Both the position numbers and the translations under genes were made by a program. Below, in pieces: positions 34,542 through 43,904 of a DNA stretch of 64,000 nt. The stretch's first letter is position 1. Every line of letters begins with the position of its first letter. Source of the stretch: an uncultured Ruminococcus sp. (GTDB lineage: Bacteria > Bacillota > Clostridia > Oscillospirales > Ruminococcaceae); the NCBI GenBank assembly GCA_902786965.1, contig CADAEJ010000001.1:1-64000 (forward strand), read 5' to 3'. A model generated the notes under the pieces. The model worked only from the letters and a program-made list of their open reading frames with translations. It searched no databases and was not told the origin of the DNA.

Positions 34542-34594
34542 ATGATTGGTTTGGTATGCAAAAATCTAAAAAGAAAAATAAAGGATAGCTGTTA

Positions 34595-35566
34595 ATGGTT
34601 CAAAAAGAGATAAAAGCCGATAAGATAGAAACGATCCTTACTCTTTTCGGCAACTATGATGAAAATGTAAATCTGATACAGCGCGAATTTGATGTTGTTA
34701 TTCTCGGCAGAGGCGATAACCTTACCGTTTCGGGCGAAGAGAAGAATGTATTTGAGGCATGTGAAGCCATCAAATCGCTGATAACGCTGATCGAAAAAGG
34801 CGAAACGCTGACAGAAACTACAATTCGCTATGTATTCTCACTTGTAAGAGAAGGCAGGCAGTATGAGATAAATCATCTGTCTGACGGTGCGATATGCGTG
34901 ACCGTCTCGGGAAAAGCTGTTAAACCCAAAACGCTTGGGCAGAAAAAATACGTTCAGGCGATCAAAGATAAGACCATTGTTCTCGGAGTCGGTCCTGCGG
35001 GAACAGGTAAGACGTATCTTGCTGTAGCAATGGCTGTAAAGGCATTCAAGGCACACGAGGTCGAAAAGATCATCCTGACACGTCCTGCTGTTGAAGCAGG
35101 TGAAAAGCTCGGCTTTCTTCCGGGTGATCTGCAAAACAAGGTCGATCCTTATCTTCGTCCGCTTTATGATGCCTTGTTTGAGATGCTCGGGCCTGACACA
35201 TTCAACAAACAGCAGGAGCGCGGCTGCATCGAAGTTGCTCCGCTTGCATATATGCGCGGAAGAACACTTGATGATTCCTTCATTATTCTCGATGAAGCGC
35301 AGAACACAACACACGAACAGATGAAAATGTTCCTCACAAGGCTTGGATTCAATTCAAAAATAGTCATAACAGGTGATATAACGCAGATCGACCTGCCGGA
35401 CGAAAGAAAATCCGGACTGATCCAGGCGATGAATATATTGAAAGATATTGATGATATCAGCATTTGCAGATTCAATCAGAACGATGTTGTGCGCCATAAA
35501 CTCGTTCAGGATATAATCATGGCGTACGAAAAATACAACAGAAAGAATGTGAAAAACAATGGGTAA
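34595..35566 (+). CDS. phoH: PhoH family ATPase
   Basis: A 323-residue PhoH-like P-loop ATPase. The N-terminal 100 residues form a KH-like region, and the ATPase core has Walker A GPAGTGKT (about residues 131-138), the LTRPAVEAGEKLGFLPGD segment, Walker B with SFIILDEAQNTT, and ITGDITQIDLP. PhoH proteins are linked to RNA metabolism and are next to ybeY in most Firmicutes, which suggests a shared role in rRNA maturation or turnover. Its stop overlaps ybeY by 8 bases. Confidence 0.95.
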   Translation: MVQKEIKADKIETILTLFGNYDENVNLIQREFDVVILGRGDNLTVSGEEKNVFEACEAIKSLITLIEKGETLTETTIRYVFSLVREGRQYEINHLSDGAICVTVSGKAVKPKTLGQKKYVQAIKDKTIVLGVGPAGTGKTYLAVAMAVKAFKAHEVEKIILTRPAVEAGEKLGFLPGDLQNKVDPYLRPLYDALFEMLGPDTFNKQQERGCIEVAPLAYMRGRTLDDSFIILDEAQNTTHEQMKMFLTRLGFNSKIVITGDITQIDLPDERKSGLIQAMNILKDIDDISICRFNQNDVVRHKLVQDIIMAYEKYNRKNVKNNG

Positions 35567-36074
35567 GGTCAAAGTTTCTATCGCAAACAATCAGACTCAG
35601 GTAAAGATCCCCGTAGGCATCAGACTGCTTGTAAGACGCTGCTGCCATGCCGTTACAGAATACGAGGGCTTCAACGACGATTTTGAGGTTTCGGTATCGT
35701 TCGTTGATGACGAGACCATTCATAAACTTAATCTTGAACACCGAAATGTAGACAGGTCAACTGATGTACTGTCCTTCCCTCTTGGTGAGAACGGCAAGTA
35801 TGACTTAAACCGCGAAACAGGAGCATTTCTGCTGGGTGATATAGTTATCAGCCTTGAAACTGCCTGCCGTCAGGCAGAGCTGTATGAGCATTCTCTTGAA
35901 AGAGAAGTAGGCTTCCTTACAGTCCATTCAATGCTGCATCTGCTTGGTTATGACCATGAAAAAAGCTCTCTTGAAGAACGCATTATGCGTGAAAAAGAAG
36001 AGGCTATACTTGGCAACCTCGGTATTTCGCGCGATGCAACATTTATCGGCGAGCATGAGCATAACGATACATAA
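35559..36074 (+). CDS. ybeY: Endoribonuclease YbeY
   Basis: A 171-residue single-strand-specific metal-dependent endoribonuclease involved in 16S rRNA 3'-end maturation and ribosome quality control. The zinc motif HSMLHLLGYDH (H-x3-H-x5-H, near residues 127-137) is complete, and the STDVLSFPLGE stretch is the other family mark. The start overlaps phoH by 8 bases. era follows after 23 bases. In many Firmicutes dgkA and cdd lie between ybeY and era; here they are absent. Confidence 0.96.
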   Translation: MGKVKVSIANNQTQVKIPVGIRLLVRRCCHAVTEYEGFNDDFEVSVSFVDDETIHKLNLEHRNVDRSTDVLSFPLGENGKYDLNRETGAFLLGDIVISLETACRQAELYEHSLEREVGFLTVHSMLHLLGYDHEKSSLEERIMREKEEAILGNLGISRDATFIGEHEHNDT

Positions 36075-36097
36075 CGAGAATTGATAAGGAAAGAAAA

Positions 36098-37006
36098 ATG
36101 AATAAGCAAATTACCACTAAAAACGCTTTTGTTACTATTGTAGGAAGAGCAAATGCGGGAAAGTCTTCCCTGCTTAATGCACTGGTAGGTGAGAAGATCG
36201 CTGCTGTCAGCAATAAACCGCAGACGACCCGTACAAAAATAACCGGAGTTCTGACCAAAGGCGAAACACAATATGTTTTCATTGATACCCCGGGAATGCA
36301 CAAAGCTTTCAACAAGCTCTCTGAGCATATGCTTAAAACTGTAAGTGAAAGTGTAGCGGACGCAGAAAACATTATTATGATGTGCGATTGCACAAAGAAG
36401 ATCTCACAAAATGAGCTTGATCTTATTAAGGGCTTCAGAAAAACAGATAATGTAATTCTGCTGCTGAATAAAACAGACTTGATCGAAAACAAGGACGAGC
36501 TTATTGAAAAGCTCGCGCAGTACAGCGAACTTTACAGTTTTACTGAGGTCATACCTGTCAGCGTACTTACAGGCGATGGCTTGGATATTGTAATGAATGC
36601 GCTTGAAAAGCTTGCTGTTGAAGGTCCGCACTACTTCCCCGATGACAAGTTTACCGATCAGCCTGAACGAGTGCTTATGGCTGAAATGATAAGAGAAAAG
36701 GCTCTGTTAAATCTAAACGAAGAGGTCCCTCACGGGATCGCAGTTACGATCGAAAGCGTAACCGAGCGTGATAAAAAAGACGGAGAGCCAATAATGGACG
36801 TCACTGCCACGATCTACTGCGAGAGAGACTCGCACAAAGGTATCCTTATAGGAAAAGGCGGCAGTATGCTGCGTAAAATAGGCAGTGAGGCAAGGCAGGA
36901 GCTTGAAGATTTCTTTATGATCCGCGTAAATCTTCAATGCTGGGTAAAGGTCAAAGAGGGTTGGCGCAACCGCGAAGGTCTGATAAAGAATTTCGGACTT
37001 GACTGA
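36098..37006 (+). CDS. era: GTPase Era
   Basis: A 302-residue GTPase that binds the 3' end of 16S rRNA and checks small-subunit assembly. G1 is GRANAGKSS (residues 13-21; the second family glycine or proline position carries Ala), G2 PQTTRTK, G3 DTPGM and G4 NKTD. The C-terminal KH domain has GKGGSMLRKIG. All expected parts are present and length is typical. Placed between ybeY and yqzL-recO, as in Bacillus. Confidence 0.97.
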   Translation: MNKQITTKNAFVTIVGRANAGKSSLLNALVGEKIAAVSNKPQTTRTKITGVLTKGETQYVFIDTPGMHKAFNKLSEHMLKTVSESVADAENIIMMCDCTKKISQNELDLIKGFRKTDNVILLLNKTDLIENKDELIEKLAQYSELYSFTEVIPVSVLTGDGLDIVMNALEKLAVEGPHYFPDDKFTDQPERVLMAEMIREKALLNLNEEVPHGIAVTIESVTERDKKDGEPIMDVTATIYCERDSHKGILIGKGGSMLRKIGSEARQELEDFFMIRVNLQCWVKVKEGWRNREGLIKNFGLD

Positions 37007-37092
37007 ACAGAATAACTCGTAATTATTTTCCGCTTATAATAAACCTATGTTTTGCAGATACTATTTTCAAGGACATGAAAGGTGGTATTTGT

Positions 37093-37221
37093 ATGGATCT
37101 TTGGGACAGGTTTTTTGCAAGCGGAAAAATTTCTGATTATATAAAATATGCTTCCAACAAAAGAGGTGAAAGTGATGCTGACGCTGAAAGCGCTGATACT
37201 AAAGGAAAAGAAGATAGGTGA
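37093..37221 (+). CDS. yqzL: YqzL family small protein
   Basis: A 42-codon gene from ATG 37093 to TGA 37221, with AAAGGTGG upstream. The product starts MDLWDRFFASGKISDYIKY, which fits the YqzL pattern (an aromatic-rich W..F..SG-I-x-YL-x-Y start of about 45 residues). In Bacillus yqzL sits exactly here, between era and recO. The C-terminal half is hydrophilic and Asp/Glu/Lys-rich. The last 47 bases overlap recO in another frame. Function unknown. Confidence comes from position, ribosome binding site and N-terminal pattern together. Confidence 0.78.
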   Translation: MDLWDRFFASGKISDYIKYASNKRGESDADAESADTKGKEDR

Positions 37222-37927
37222 AACGAGCAAGGTTGTCAGCGTGCTTACCGCTGAAAGAGGCGTTATTGATATTTTTATCAGAGGCGGTCAAAAAAGTACA
37301 AAAAACTCTGCAAGCACGCAGCTATTTGTGTACTCAACACTTTGCGTTGAAGAAAAGCGCGCTTCATCAGGGCAGACTGACTATTATTTAAACAGCAGCG
37401 AGCTTATACGCGCATTCCCGAACATACGGCTGGACATAAAGAAAACAGCTCTGGCAGCGTATTTCAGCGAGCTTATCCTTTTCTCGCGAACTGAGGAAAC
37501 AGGCTATCATGATGTTATGAGACTTGTACTAAACTCTCTGCATTTCCTTGATAATGATAAAATGGATATGGAACTGCTCAAATGCGTGTTTGAATTCAGG
37601 CTCCCCTGTGAGATAGGCTTGCGCCCCGATCTTGTCGGATGTGCAAACTGCTTTAAGTACGAAGACGACAAGATGCACTTTGATTACACAGAGAATAAAC
37701 TGTTCTGTGATGAATGCTACATCACAACGGAAGAATCAAAGGATACGTTATTTGATAAAACTTTATTGTACATTGTAAGGTACATTGCTCTGAGTGATTT
37801 TGAAAAGCTATTTTTCTTCAAGATCAGCGAGCGTTATCAGAAAAAACTTACTCAGTTTACTGAATCATTTATAGCATACAATTTCAAAAACAATTTCAAA
37901 ACACTTGATTACTACAAAGGAATATAG
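37175..37927 (+). CDS. recO: DNA repair protein RecO
   Basis: A 250-residue RecO, which loads RecA on SSB-coated DNA in the RecFOR pathway and anneals strands. The N-terminal OB fold begins MLTLKALILKEKKIGETSK, and a zinc module CxxC...CxxC follows near residues 155-180 (CANC ... CDEC). The ATG at 37175 with AGAGGTGA upstream is preferred to an in-frame start at 37148 inside yqzL. It overlaps the yqzL reading frame by 47 bases and precedes mutS2 by 9 bases. Confidence 0.93.
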   Translation: MLTLKALILKEKKIGETSKVVSVLTAERGVIDIFIRGGQKSTKNSASTQLFVYSTLCVEEKRASSGQTDYYLNSSELIRAFPNIRLDIKKTALAAYFSELILFSRTEETGYHDVMRLVLNSLHFLDNDKMDMELLKCVFEFRLPCEIGLRPDLVGCANCFKYEDDKMHFDYTENKLFCDECYITTEESKDTLFDKTLLYIVRYIALSDFEKLFFFKISERYQKKLTQFTESFIAYNFKNNFKTLDYYKGI

Positions 37928-37936
37928 GAGAAACAA

Positions 37937-40330
37937 ATGAATTATATAAACTGCAAAGCACTTGAATTACATAAAATACTCGAAATGCTGTCAGCAAAAT
38001 GTACTGTGCCAAAGGCAAAAGAAGCTGCGCTTTCTATTCAGCCGAAAACAGATCTTTTTGAAGTAAAAAACGAGATCGCTAAAACATCTTGCGCGCTCGA
38101 ACAGTCTATCCGCTACGGAACACCCGGGTTTTACAAAGTAAATGACATCAGTGCGATAGCAAAAAGAGCCGAACAGGGCGGCATACTGTCAATAAAAGAA
38201 CTTATGGAGGTACGCCGTGTTCTTATGCAGACAGATGTGCTGGTAAAATGGTTTGACCAGCTTGAAAACAAGGATATAGTACTTGGTTATCTGTTTGAGA
38301 GCCTTTTTCCCGACACTTCCCTGCTGCGCAGGCTCAATGACGCTATAATCGACGAAAACTCGCTTTCAGATGATGCAAGTCCCGAACTTCGCAGCATCAG
38401 GCGCAAAATATCGCGTTCACAGCTGTCAATAAGAGAATCACTTGACAAGATGATAAAGTCAAGTGAGGGAAAGAAATATATGCAGGAGTCTATCGTCACT
38501 ATCCGTGACGGCAGATTTGTTATACCTGTAAAGCGTGAATTCAAGGGTAATGTTGACGGTCTCGTACATGACATTTCTGCGACAGGCTCTACCCTTTTTA
38601 TCGAACCGATGAGTGTCGTCGAAGCAAATAATGATATTCGTATCCTGCTTGGACAGGAACAGGACGAGATACACCGCATACTGACCGAGTTTTCTTCAGA
38701 GTGCGGTCAGCTTAAGGATCAGCTTATATCAAGCTACAATGCTTTGTGTGAGCTTGATGTTTATTTTTCAAAAGCCAATCTTGCCGCTGATATGAAAGCT
38801 ATGGAACCTGAAATATCAGATGACGGAGTGATCATACTTAACAAAGCCCGACATCCTCTGATAGATGAAAATAAAGTCGTGCCGGTCAACTTCTCAATAG
38901 GCACAGATTATAATGCACTTGTCATCACAGGACCAAACACGGGCGGTAAAACAGTCGTGCTGAAAACTGTCGGTTTGCTCACGCTGATGACAATGTGCGG
39001 TATGCTGATACCTGCATCTGACGGAAGCAGGATCTCGATCTATAAAAAAGTTCTGGTAGACATTGGCGATCAGCAGTCTATAGAAAATGACCTTTCAACT
39101 TTTTCATCGCATATCAGCACTATAAAACATATTCTTGATGAGGCTGACAGCGACAGCCTTGTTCTGCTTGATGAGCTTGGTTCGGGTACCGATCCTGTTG
39201 AGGGTGCAGCGCTTGCAGTTTCTATCATCGACCGAATAAAAATGTTTAGATCAACGCTTGTGACAACAACGCATTATCAGGAGATAAAAATGTATGCCAT
39301 TGATACAGACGGCGTACAAAATGCAAGCTGTCAGTTTGACGTTGAAACTCTTAAACCGACTTATAACCTTGTAATTGGTTTCCCCGGCAAGTCAAATGCA
39401 TTTGAGATATCACGCAGTCTGGGGATAGACGATGATATCATAAAACATGCAAACTCACTTATTTCATCAGAAAACAAGAAGTTTGAAAACATACTCGACG
39501 ACCTTGAAAAAACAAGGCTTGAGCTTGAGAAAAACAATCGTCAGGCTCAGGAGTATAAGCGTGAGGCACAGGCACTCAAGGACGAGCTTGAAACGGAAAA
39601 AGAGAGATTTGCAAAGGAAAAAGCAGATATCCTTGAACGTGCCCAGCTTGAAGCACAGGAAATAGTACGCAGAGTCCAAAGAGAGTCGCAGGCGCTTGTT
39701 GACGAGCTTGATCAGCTGCGCAAAGAAAAGGAAAAAGAAGGCTTTACGCAAAGGGCGATCGATGCGCGTCACAAACAAAAGTCTACGATGAACAAGCTTT
39801 ATCTTGAAGCAAACCCTGTTATCGAGCAGGAAGATGACGGCTATGTTCTTCCAAGAGCGCTTGTTAAGGGCGACAGAGTGCTTGTATGGGATACAAAGCG
39901 CAATGGTATCGTGATAACTCCGCCTGATAATAAGGGATACTGCTTTGTGCAGATAGGCGTCATGAAATCAAAGGTCGAGGTAAGCAAGCTACGCCTTGTC
40001 GAAAAGCAAAAGCCTGTAAAAACCTCTAAATCAAATCGGGCAAGCGGTGTATCGACCAAAGGTGTCGAAAGCAGAATGACGCGAAAAGCTTCAACAGAGC
40101 TTGATATACGAGGATATGCAGCTGATGACGGTGTTTATGCGGTCGACAGTTTTATTGATGATGCTGTAATGTCGGGAGTCGGAGTGGTGACAATAATCCA
40201 CGGCAAAGGTACAGGCATATTGAAAAATGCAATAAGGGCGCACTTGAAACACCATCCATCTGTTAAATCCTCTCGCAAAGGTCTGTACGGCGAGGGAGAA
40301 GACGGCGTAACTGTCGTTGAATTAAAGTGA
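37937..40330 (+). CDS. mutS2: Endonuclease MutS2
   Basis: A 797-residue MutS2, which in Bacillus acts on collided ribosomes and in other species on recombination intermediates. It lacks the mismatch-recognition domain of MutS. The core and clamp are followed by Walker A GPNTGGKT (about residues 332-339), Walker B LVLLDELGSGTDP, a long charged coiled coil (about 515-615) and a C-terminal Smr nuclease domain with ELDIRG and IHGKGTG. All catalytic signatures are in place. A double terminator follows. Confidence 0.97.
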   Translation: MNYINCKALELHKILEMLSAKCTVPKAKEAALSIQPKTDLFEVKNEIAKTSCALEQSIRYGTPGFYKVNDISAIAKRAEQGGILSIKELMEVRRVLMQTDVLVKWFDQLENKDIVLGYLFESLFPDTSLLRRLNDAIIDENSLSDDASPELRSIRRKISRSQLSIRESLDKMIKSSEGKKYMQESIVTIRDGRFVIPVKREFKGNVDGLVHDISATGSTLFIEPMSVVEANNDIRILLGQEQDEIHRILTEFSSECGQLKDQLISSYNALCELDVYFSKANLAADMKAMEPEISDDGVIILNKARHPLIDENKVVPVNFSIGTDYNALVITGPNTGGKTVVLKTVGLLTLMTMCGMLIPASDGSRISIYKKVLVDIGDQQSIENDLSTFSSHISTIKHILDEADSDSLVLLDELGSGTDPVEGAALAVSIIDRIKMFRSTLVTTTHYQEIKMYAIDTDGVQNASCQFDVETLKPTYNLVIGFPGKSNAFEISRSLGIDDDIIKHANSLISSENKKFENILDDLEKTRLELEKNNRQAQEYKREAQALKDELETEKERFAKEKADILERAQLEAQEIVRRVQRESQALVDELDQLRKEKEKEGFTQRAIDARHKQKSTMNKLYLEANPVIEQEDDGYVLPRALVKGDRVLVWDTKRNGIVITPPDNKGYCFVQIGVMKSKVEVSKLRLVEKQKPVKTSKSNRASGVSTKGVESRMTRKASTELDIRGYAADDGVYAVDSFIDDAVMSGVGVVTIIHGKGTGILKNAIRAHLKHHPSVKSSRKGLYGEGEDGVTVVELK

Positions 40331-40364
40331 CTGCTAAACAATAATCCAATATGTTCAAAAAATT

Positions 40365-40400
40365 ACAGGGATCGCTGTGTTGTGCAGCAGTCCCTGTTTT
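40365..40400 (+). terminator. Terminator after mutS2
   Basis: Stem ACAGGGA/TCCCTGT with inner GCTG/CAGC, followed by TTTT. Lies 35 bases after the mutS2 stop. Confidence 0.8.
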
Positions 40401-40408
40401 GTTGCACA

Positions 40409-40450
40409 AAAAAGCACCTTTGCATTTTTGTAAATGCACAGGTGCTTTTT
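40409..40450. terminator. Bidirectional terminator between mutS2 and the zinc-ribbon gene
   Basis: A long hairpin: AAAAAGCACCT pairs with AGGTGCTTTTT and the inner TGCATTT with AAATGCA, leaving a 4-base loop. T-runs exist on both strands, so it can stop transcripts from both sides. Confidence 0.85.
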
Positions 40451-40462
40451 GCGGATACTAAA

Positions 40463-40966
40463 TCATTTCATCAGATGAATATTGCCCAGAACAGGCAGTT
40501 CCTTAGCTTTACCGTTGACTGCATTAACAATACCGCAGATTATAAGGATAAGCCAGATAAGTCCGACCAAGCCGCAAACAGCAAGGATTATAGCACCTGC
40601 AACAGGTACTCTTCCGACTGTTGCACCAAGGACTGTCATAATAAGACCGTAAGCTACCTCAAATATGAAAAGCGTAAGTCCCTGATTTGCGTGGAAACGC
40701 GCGAACTTTGACTGCGGAGCAGCAAAAATCGGGATAAACACCAGAACACCTATGTAAGCAAGAATAGCCATGACCTTATTCTGTTCGATGTCATTTGCGT
40801 CCATCTGACTTGAATAATCAGCTGTGTTATTCAAGTTATTCACAAAGTCATTGACAGCCTGCTGTGTGCTGTTCTGATTTGCGTTGCTTCCAAGCGGAGC
40901 TCCGCACTTTGGACAGTTTGGTGCGTTATCAGAAACCTGCTCACCGCATATAGGACAAAATGCCAT
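40463..40966 (-). CDS. Zinc-ribbon membrane protein
   Basis: A 167-residue protein with an N-terminal zinc ribbon (CPIC ... CPKC, residues 4-7 and 19-22), a Gln/Asn-rich linker, and three hydrophobic segments in the C-terminal two thirds (about residues 65-85, 95-120 and 125-150). The layout resembles small zinc-ribbon proteins with a DUF4870/TM2-like membrane part, common in Ruminococcaceae; exact family and function are unknown. The ATG at 40966 has AGGAGG 8 bases upstream, better than a GTG three codons earlier. It lies 30 bases after gatB on the same strand. Confidence 0.82.
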   Translation of the reverse strand: MAFCPICGEQVSDNAPNCPKCGAPLGSNANQNSTQQAVNDFVNNLNNTADYSSQMDANDIEQNKVMAILAYIGVLVFIPIFAAPQSKFARFHANQGLTLFIFEVAYGLIMTVLGATVGRVPVAGAIILAVCGLVGLIWLILIICGIVNAVNGKAKELPVLGNIHLMK

Positions 40967-40996
40967 TTCTAACACCTCCTTTAAATAGTATCTATA

Positions 40997-42430
40997 CTAA
41001 CCTAACAAAGTGAGAAGTATCTCTTTAACCTTGACAGGATTAGCTTTGTTGTTTGAGTGCTTCATGCACTGCCCTATCAAAAAACCGAGTGCATTGGATC
41101 TTCCGCTGTGATAATCCTGCACGGTTTTTTCGTTGTTGTCTATTACCTGCTTTGCGATACTTTCAAGCGTTTTCGTATCGCTTATCTGTGCAAGACCAAG
41201 CTCGGCTATGATGCTATCGACCTCTCCGCCTTTTTCAAGCAAGACTTCAAATACGGATTTTGCTGCTGAATTGGAGATAACATTACTGTTTACAGCGTCA
41301 AGCAGATCATTAAGCATTGCAGATGTAAGCCTTGTCTGTGACAGTCCCTTCTGTGAAGCATTAAGATGTTTTGCAAGCTCCCCCATTATCCAGCTGCAAT
41401 AGCTTTTAGCGGGATATTTATGGGTGTTTATGCACTCATCGAAAAACTGCGAAAGGCTTTGGTCAAAGGCGATATATTCAGCCTCTTTTGTATCAAGACC
41501 GTACTCGGTGACATATCTTATCATCTTTGCATTCGGAAGCTCGGGGATAGTTTCTGCGAGCTTATTTATATCACTTTCACTGATAAATACACTTGGTATA
41601 TCAGGTTCGGGGAAATATCTGTAATCGTCAGCGTTTTCTTTGCTGCGCATAAGATAGTTTTTGCCCTTTATATCATCCCAGCGAAAAGTCTGCTGATGTA
41701 TACTTTCTCCGCTTTTCAAAAGCTCTGTCTGTCGGTCAGATTCATAATCTATCGCCCTTGATACAGCTGAAAAACTGTTGACATTTTTCATTTCGCAGCG
41801 GGTACCAAGCGCTTCGCCCTCTTTATTCACAGATACGTTCACATCGCATCTGATCGAGCCTTCCTGCATTTGACAATCACAGATACCCAGATAAGCAAGT
41901 ATCGCCTTGAGTGTTTTCAGGTAAGCATATGCCTCACCTGACGATCTGAGGTCGGGCTTGGAAACTATCTCGATCAGAGGCACTCCGCAGCGGTTAAGAT
42001 CAATATACGTTTCTTCTGCACGATCGCCTGCGTGAACAAGCTTTCCTGCATCTTCTTCGATATGTATCCTTTCAATGCGGACTCTTCTCACCTGCCCGTC
42101 ATACCAGAACTCAACAAAACCATTTTCACAAATTGGGACAAAGGACTGCGAGATCTGATACGCTTTTGGAAGATCGGGATAAAAATAATTCTTTCTATCC
42201 ATATGCGAAACTCCGTTGATCGTACAGTTGAGCGCAAGCCCCATTCTGACTGCGTACTCTACGACCGAGCGGTTCAGCACAGGCAAAGCCCCGGGCAGTC
42301 CGAGGCAAACAGGGCAAACATTAGTATTTGACTTGCTGCCAAACTCATTTTTGCAGCCGCAGAATATTTTGGTTTTTGTATTAAGCTCTGCGTGTGTTTC
42401 AAGCCCTATGACCGTATGATATTGTGACAT
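40997..42430 (-). CDS. gatB: Aspartyl/glutamyl-tRNA amidotransferase subunit B
   Basis: GatB is the kinase/transamidase subunit that converts Glu-tRNA(Gln) (and Asp-tRNA(Asn)) to the amide forms using ammonia from GatA. The 477-residue protein has the opening YHTVIGLETHAELNTKTK, two zinc cysteine pairs (CGC ... CPVC), the HMDRKNYFYPDLPKAYQISQ signature, and the C-terminal YqeY-like tail domain. The ATG at 42430 has GGAGG upstream. It is the third gene in gatC-gatA-gatB, 14 bases after gatA. Confidence 0.97.
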   Translation of the reverse strand: MSQYHTVIGLETHAELNTKTKIFCGCKNEFGSKSNTNVCPVCLGLPGALPVLNRSVVEYAVRMGLALNCTINGVSHMDRKNYFYPDLPKAYQISQSFVPICENGFVEFWYDGQVRRVRIERIHIEEDAGKLVHAGDRAEETYIDLNRCGVPLIEIVSKPDLRSSGEAYAYLKTLKAILAYLGICDCQMQEGSIRCDVNVSVNKEGEALGTRCEMKNVNSFSAVSRAIDYESDRQTELLKSGESIHQQTFRWDDIKGKNYLMRSKENADDYRYFPEPDIPSVFISESDINKLAETIPELPNAKMIRYVTEYGLDTKEAEYIAFDQSLSQFFDECINTHKYPAKSYCSWIMGELAKHLNASQKGLSQTRLTSAMLNDLLDAVNSNVISNSAAKSVFEVLLEKGGEVDSIIAELGLAQISDTKTLESIAKQVIDNNEKTVQDYHSGRSNALGFLIGQCMKHSNNKANPVKVKEILLTLLG

Positions 42431-42444
42431 TTCATATCCTCCGT

Positions 42445-43899
42445 TCACAGCCTGGGTTTTGGTATGCCTTCAAACGCGGATTCAAAAGCATAAGCTGCAT
42501 TGAGCAGGACCTGCTCATCAAATCGTTTAGACATAAGCTGCAGCCCGATAGGCAACCCGTTTTTATCAACTCCGCAGGGAACGCTTATTGCAGGAATGCC
42601 TGCAATATTAGCAAATACCGTGAAAACATCACTTTGATACATTTTAACAGGATCGTCAAGTTTGTCACCGACCGCAAAAGCGGTTTCGGGCGAGGTCGGC
42701 AGGGCAATGATATCGACCTGCTCAAACAAACTGTCCAATCGTTTAGTTATCATTTTTGCAGCAGCAAGAGCTTTTTTATAGTAATCATCATAGAATCCTG
42801 CACTCAGTACAAATGTTCCGAGCATAATACGTCGTTTACACTCATCACCAAAGCCCTGTGTACGAGATCTAATGAAAATATCATTTATATCTTTACAGTC
42901 TTTGGCGCGATAACCGAAGCGTACTCCATCAAAGCGTCCGAGATTTGACGAGGCTTCAGCCGATGAGATCACATAATAAGCCGCAAGTGCGAGCTTTGTG
43001 TTTTCAATGCTTATATCAATTATCTGCGCACCTGTATCTTTAAACAGATTAACAGATCTGTTAAAGCTATCAATAATATCGGGGTGAGAAACGCTTTCAA
43101 AAAGTTCACGCGGAACACCTATTTTTAAGCCATAAGCATCACTGCACAATGAATTATAACAGTTATACTTCTTATCGACCGATGTTGAATCACGATGATC
43201 TTTATCTGATATCACATCAAAAAGCATAGCCGTATCCTTGACACATTTGCAGACAGTTCCGATCTGGTCAAATGAAGATGCAAAAGCAGTTAATCCATAT
43301 CGTGAAACAGTACCGTAAGTTGGTTTAAAACCGACAGTCCCGCAGAAAGCTGAAGGCTGTCTTATCGAACCGCCTGTATCGGATCCAAGTGCACAAGCTG
43401 CCTCACCTGCGCTGACCGCGGCAGCACACCCGCCAGAGGATCCGCCTGAAACTTTTGAGGTATCATACGGATCGCGGCAAGCGCCAAAATACGAGGTCTG
43501 ATTAGAAGATCCCATCGCAAACTCGTCCATATTCAGCTTACCGAGCATAATGCCGCCGCTTTGCCTGAGTTTTTCAATAACTGCTGCGTCGTAGGGTGCA
43601 ACATAGTTTTCAAGCATTTTTGAACCGCAGGTCATTTTAAGCCCTTTGACGCTGATGTTATCTTTTATGCCGATAGGGATACCTGCAATCAGGGGCAAAT
43701 TCGCGCCGCTCACGCGTTTTTGGTCTATTATCCGCGCTTGTTCAAGTGCATCATCAAAGCATTTTGTGATAAATGCATTCAGCTTTTTATCAACAGTATT
43801 TATTCTGTTGATAAATGCCGAAACAAGTTCAGATGAGGATATCTGTTTATCCGTTAACATTTGTGCAAGTTCAAAAGCCTTATATTCAAATAATTCCAT
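42445..43899 (-). CDS. gatA: Aspartyl/glutamyl-tRNA amidotransferase subunit A
   Basis: GatA is the glutaminase of the amidotransferase and belongs to the amidase signature family. The catalytic Lys lies in PIGIKDNISVKG (about residue 78), and the two serines are in SGGSSGG and GSDTGGSIRQP (about 153 and 177). The 484-residue length is normal. The ATG has GGAG 8 bases upstream. It follows gatC by 5 bases. Confidence 0.97.
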   Translation of the reverse strand: MELFEYKAFELAQMLTDKQISSSELVSAFINRINTVDKKLNAFITKCFDDALEQARIIDQKRVSGANLPLIAGIPIGIKDNISVKGLKMTCGSKMLENYVAPYDAAVIEKLRQSGGIMLGKLNMDEFAMGSSNQTSYFGACRDPYDTSKVSGGSSGGCAAAVSAGEAACALGSDTGGSIRQPSAFCGTVGFKPTYGTVSRYGLTAFASSFDQIGTVCKCVKDTAMLFDVISDKDHRDSTSVDKKYNCYNSLCSDAYGLKIGVPRELFESVSHPDIIDSFNRSVNLFKDTGAQIIDISIENTKLALAAYYVISSAEASSNLGRFDGVRFGYRAKDCKDINDIFIRSRTQGFGDECKRRIMLGTFVLSAGFYDDYYKKALAAAKMITKRLDSLFEQVDIIALPTSPETAFAVGDKLDDPVKMYQSDVFTVFANIAGIPAISVPCGVDKNGLPIGLQLMSKRFDEQVLLNAAYAFESAFEGIPKPRL

Positions 43900-43904
43900 A
43901 GCTG

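Noticed and set aside
39441..39778. Open frames on both strands over the mutS2 coiled coil (39447-39665 plus, 39467-39778 minus)
   Set aside because: They reflect the repetitive Lys/Glu codons of the coiled coil and lack ribosome binding sites.
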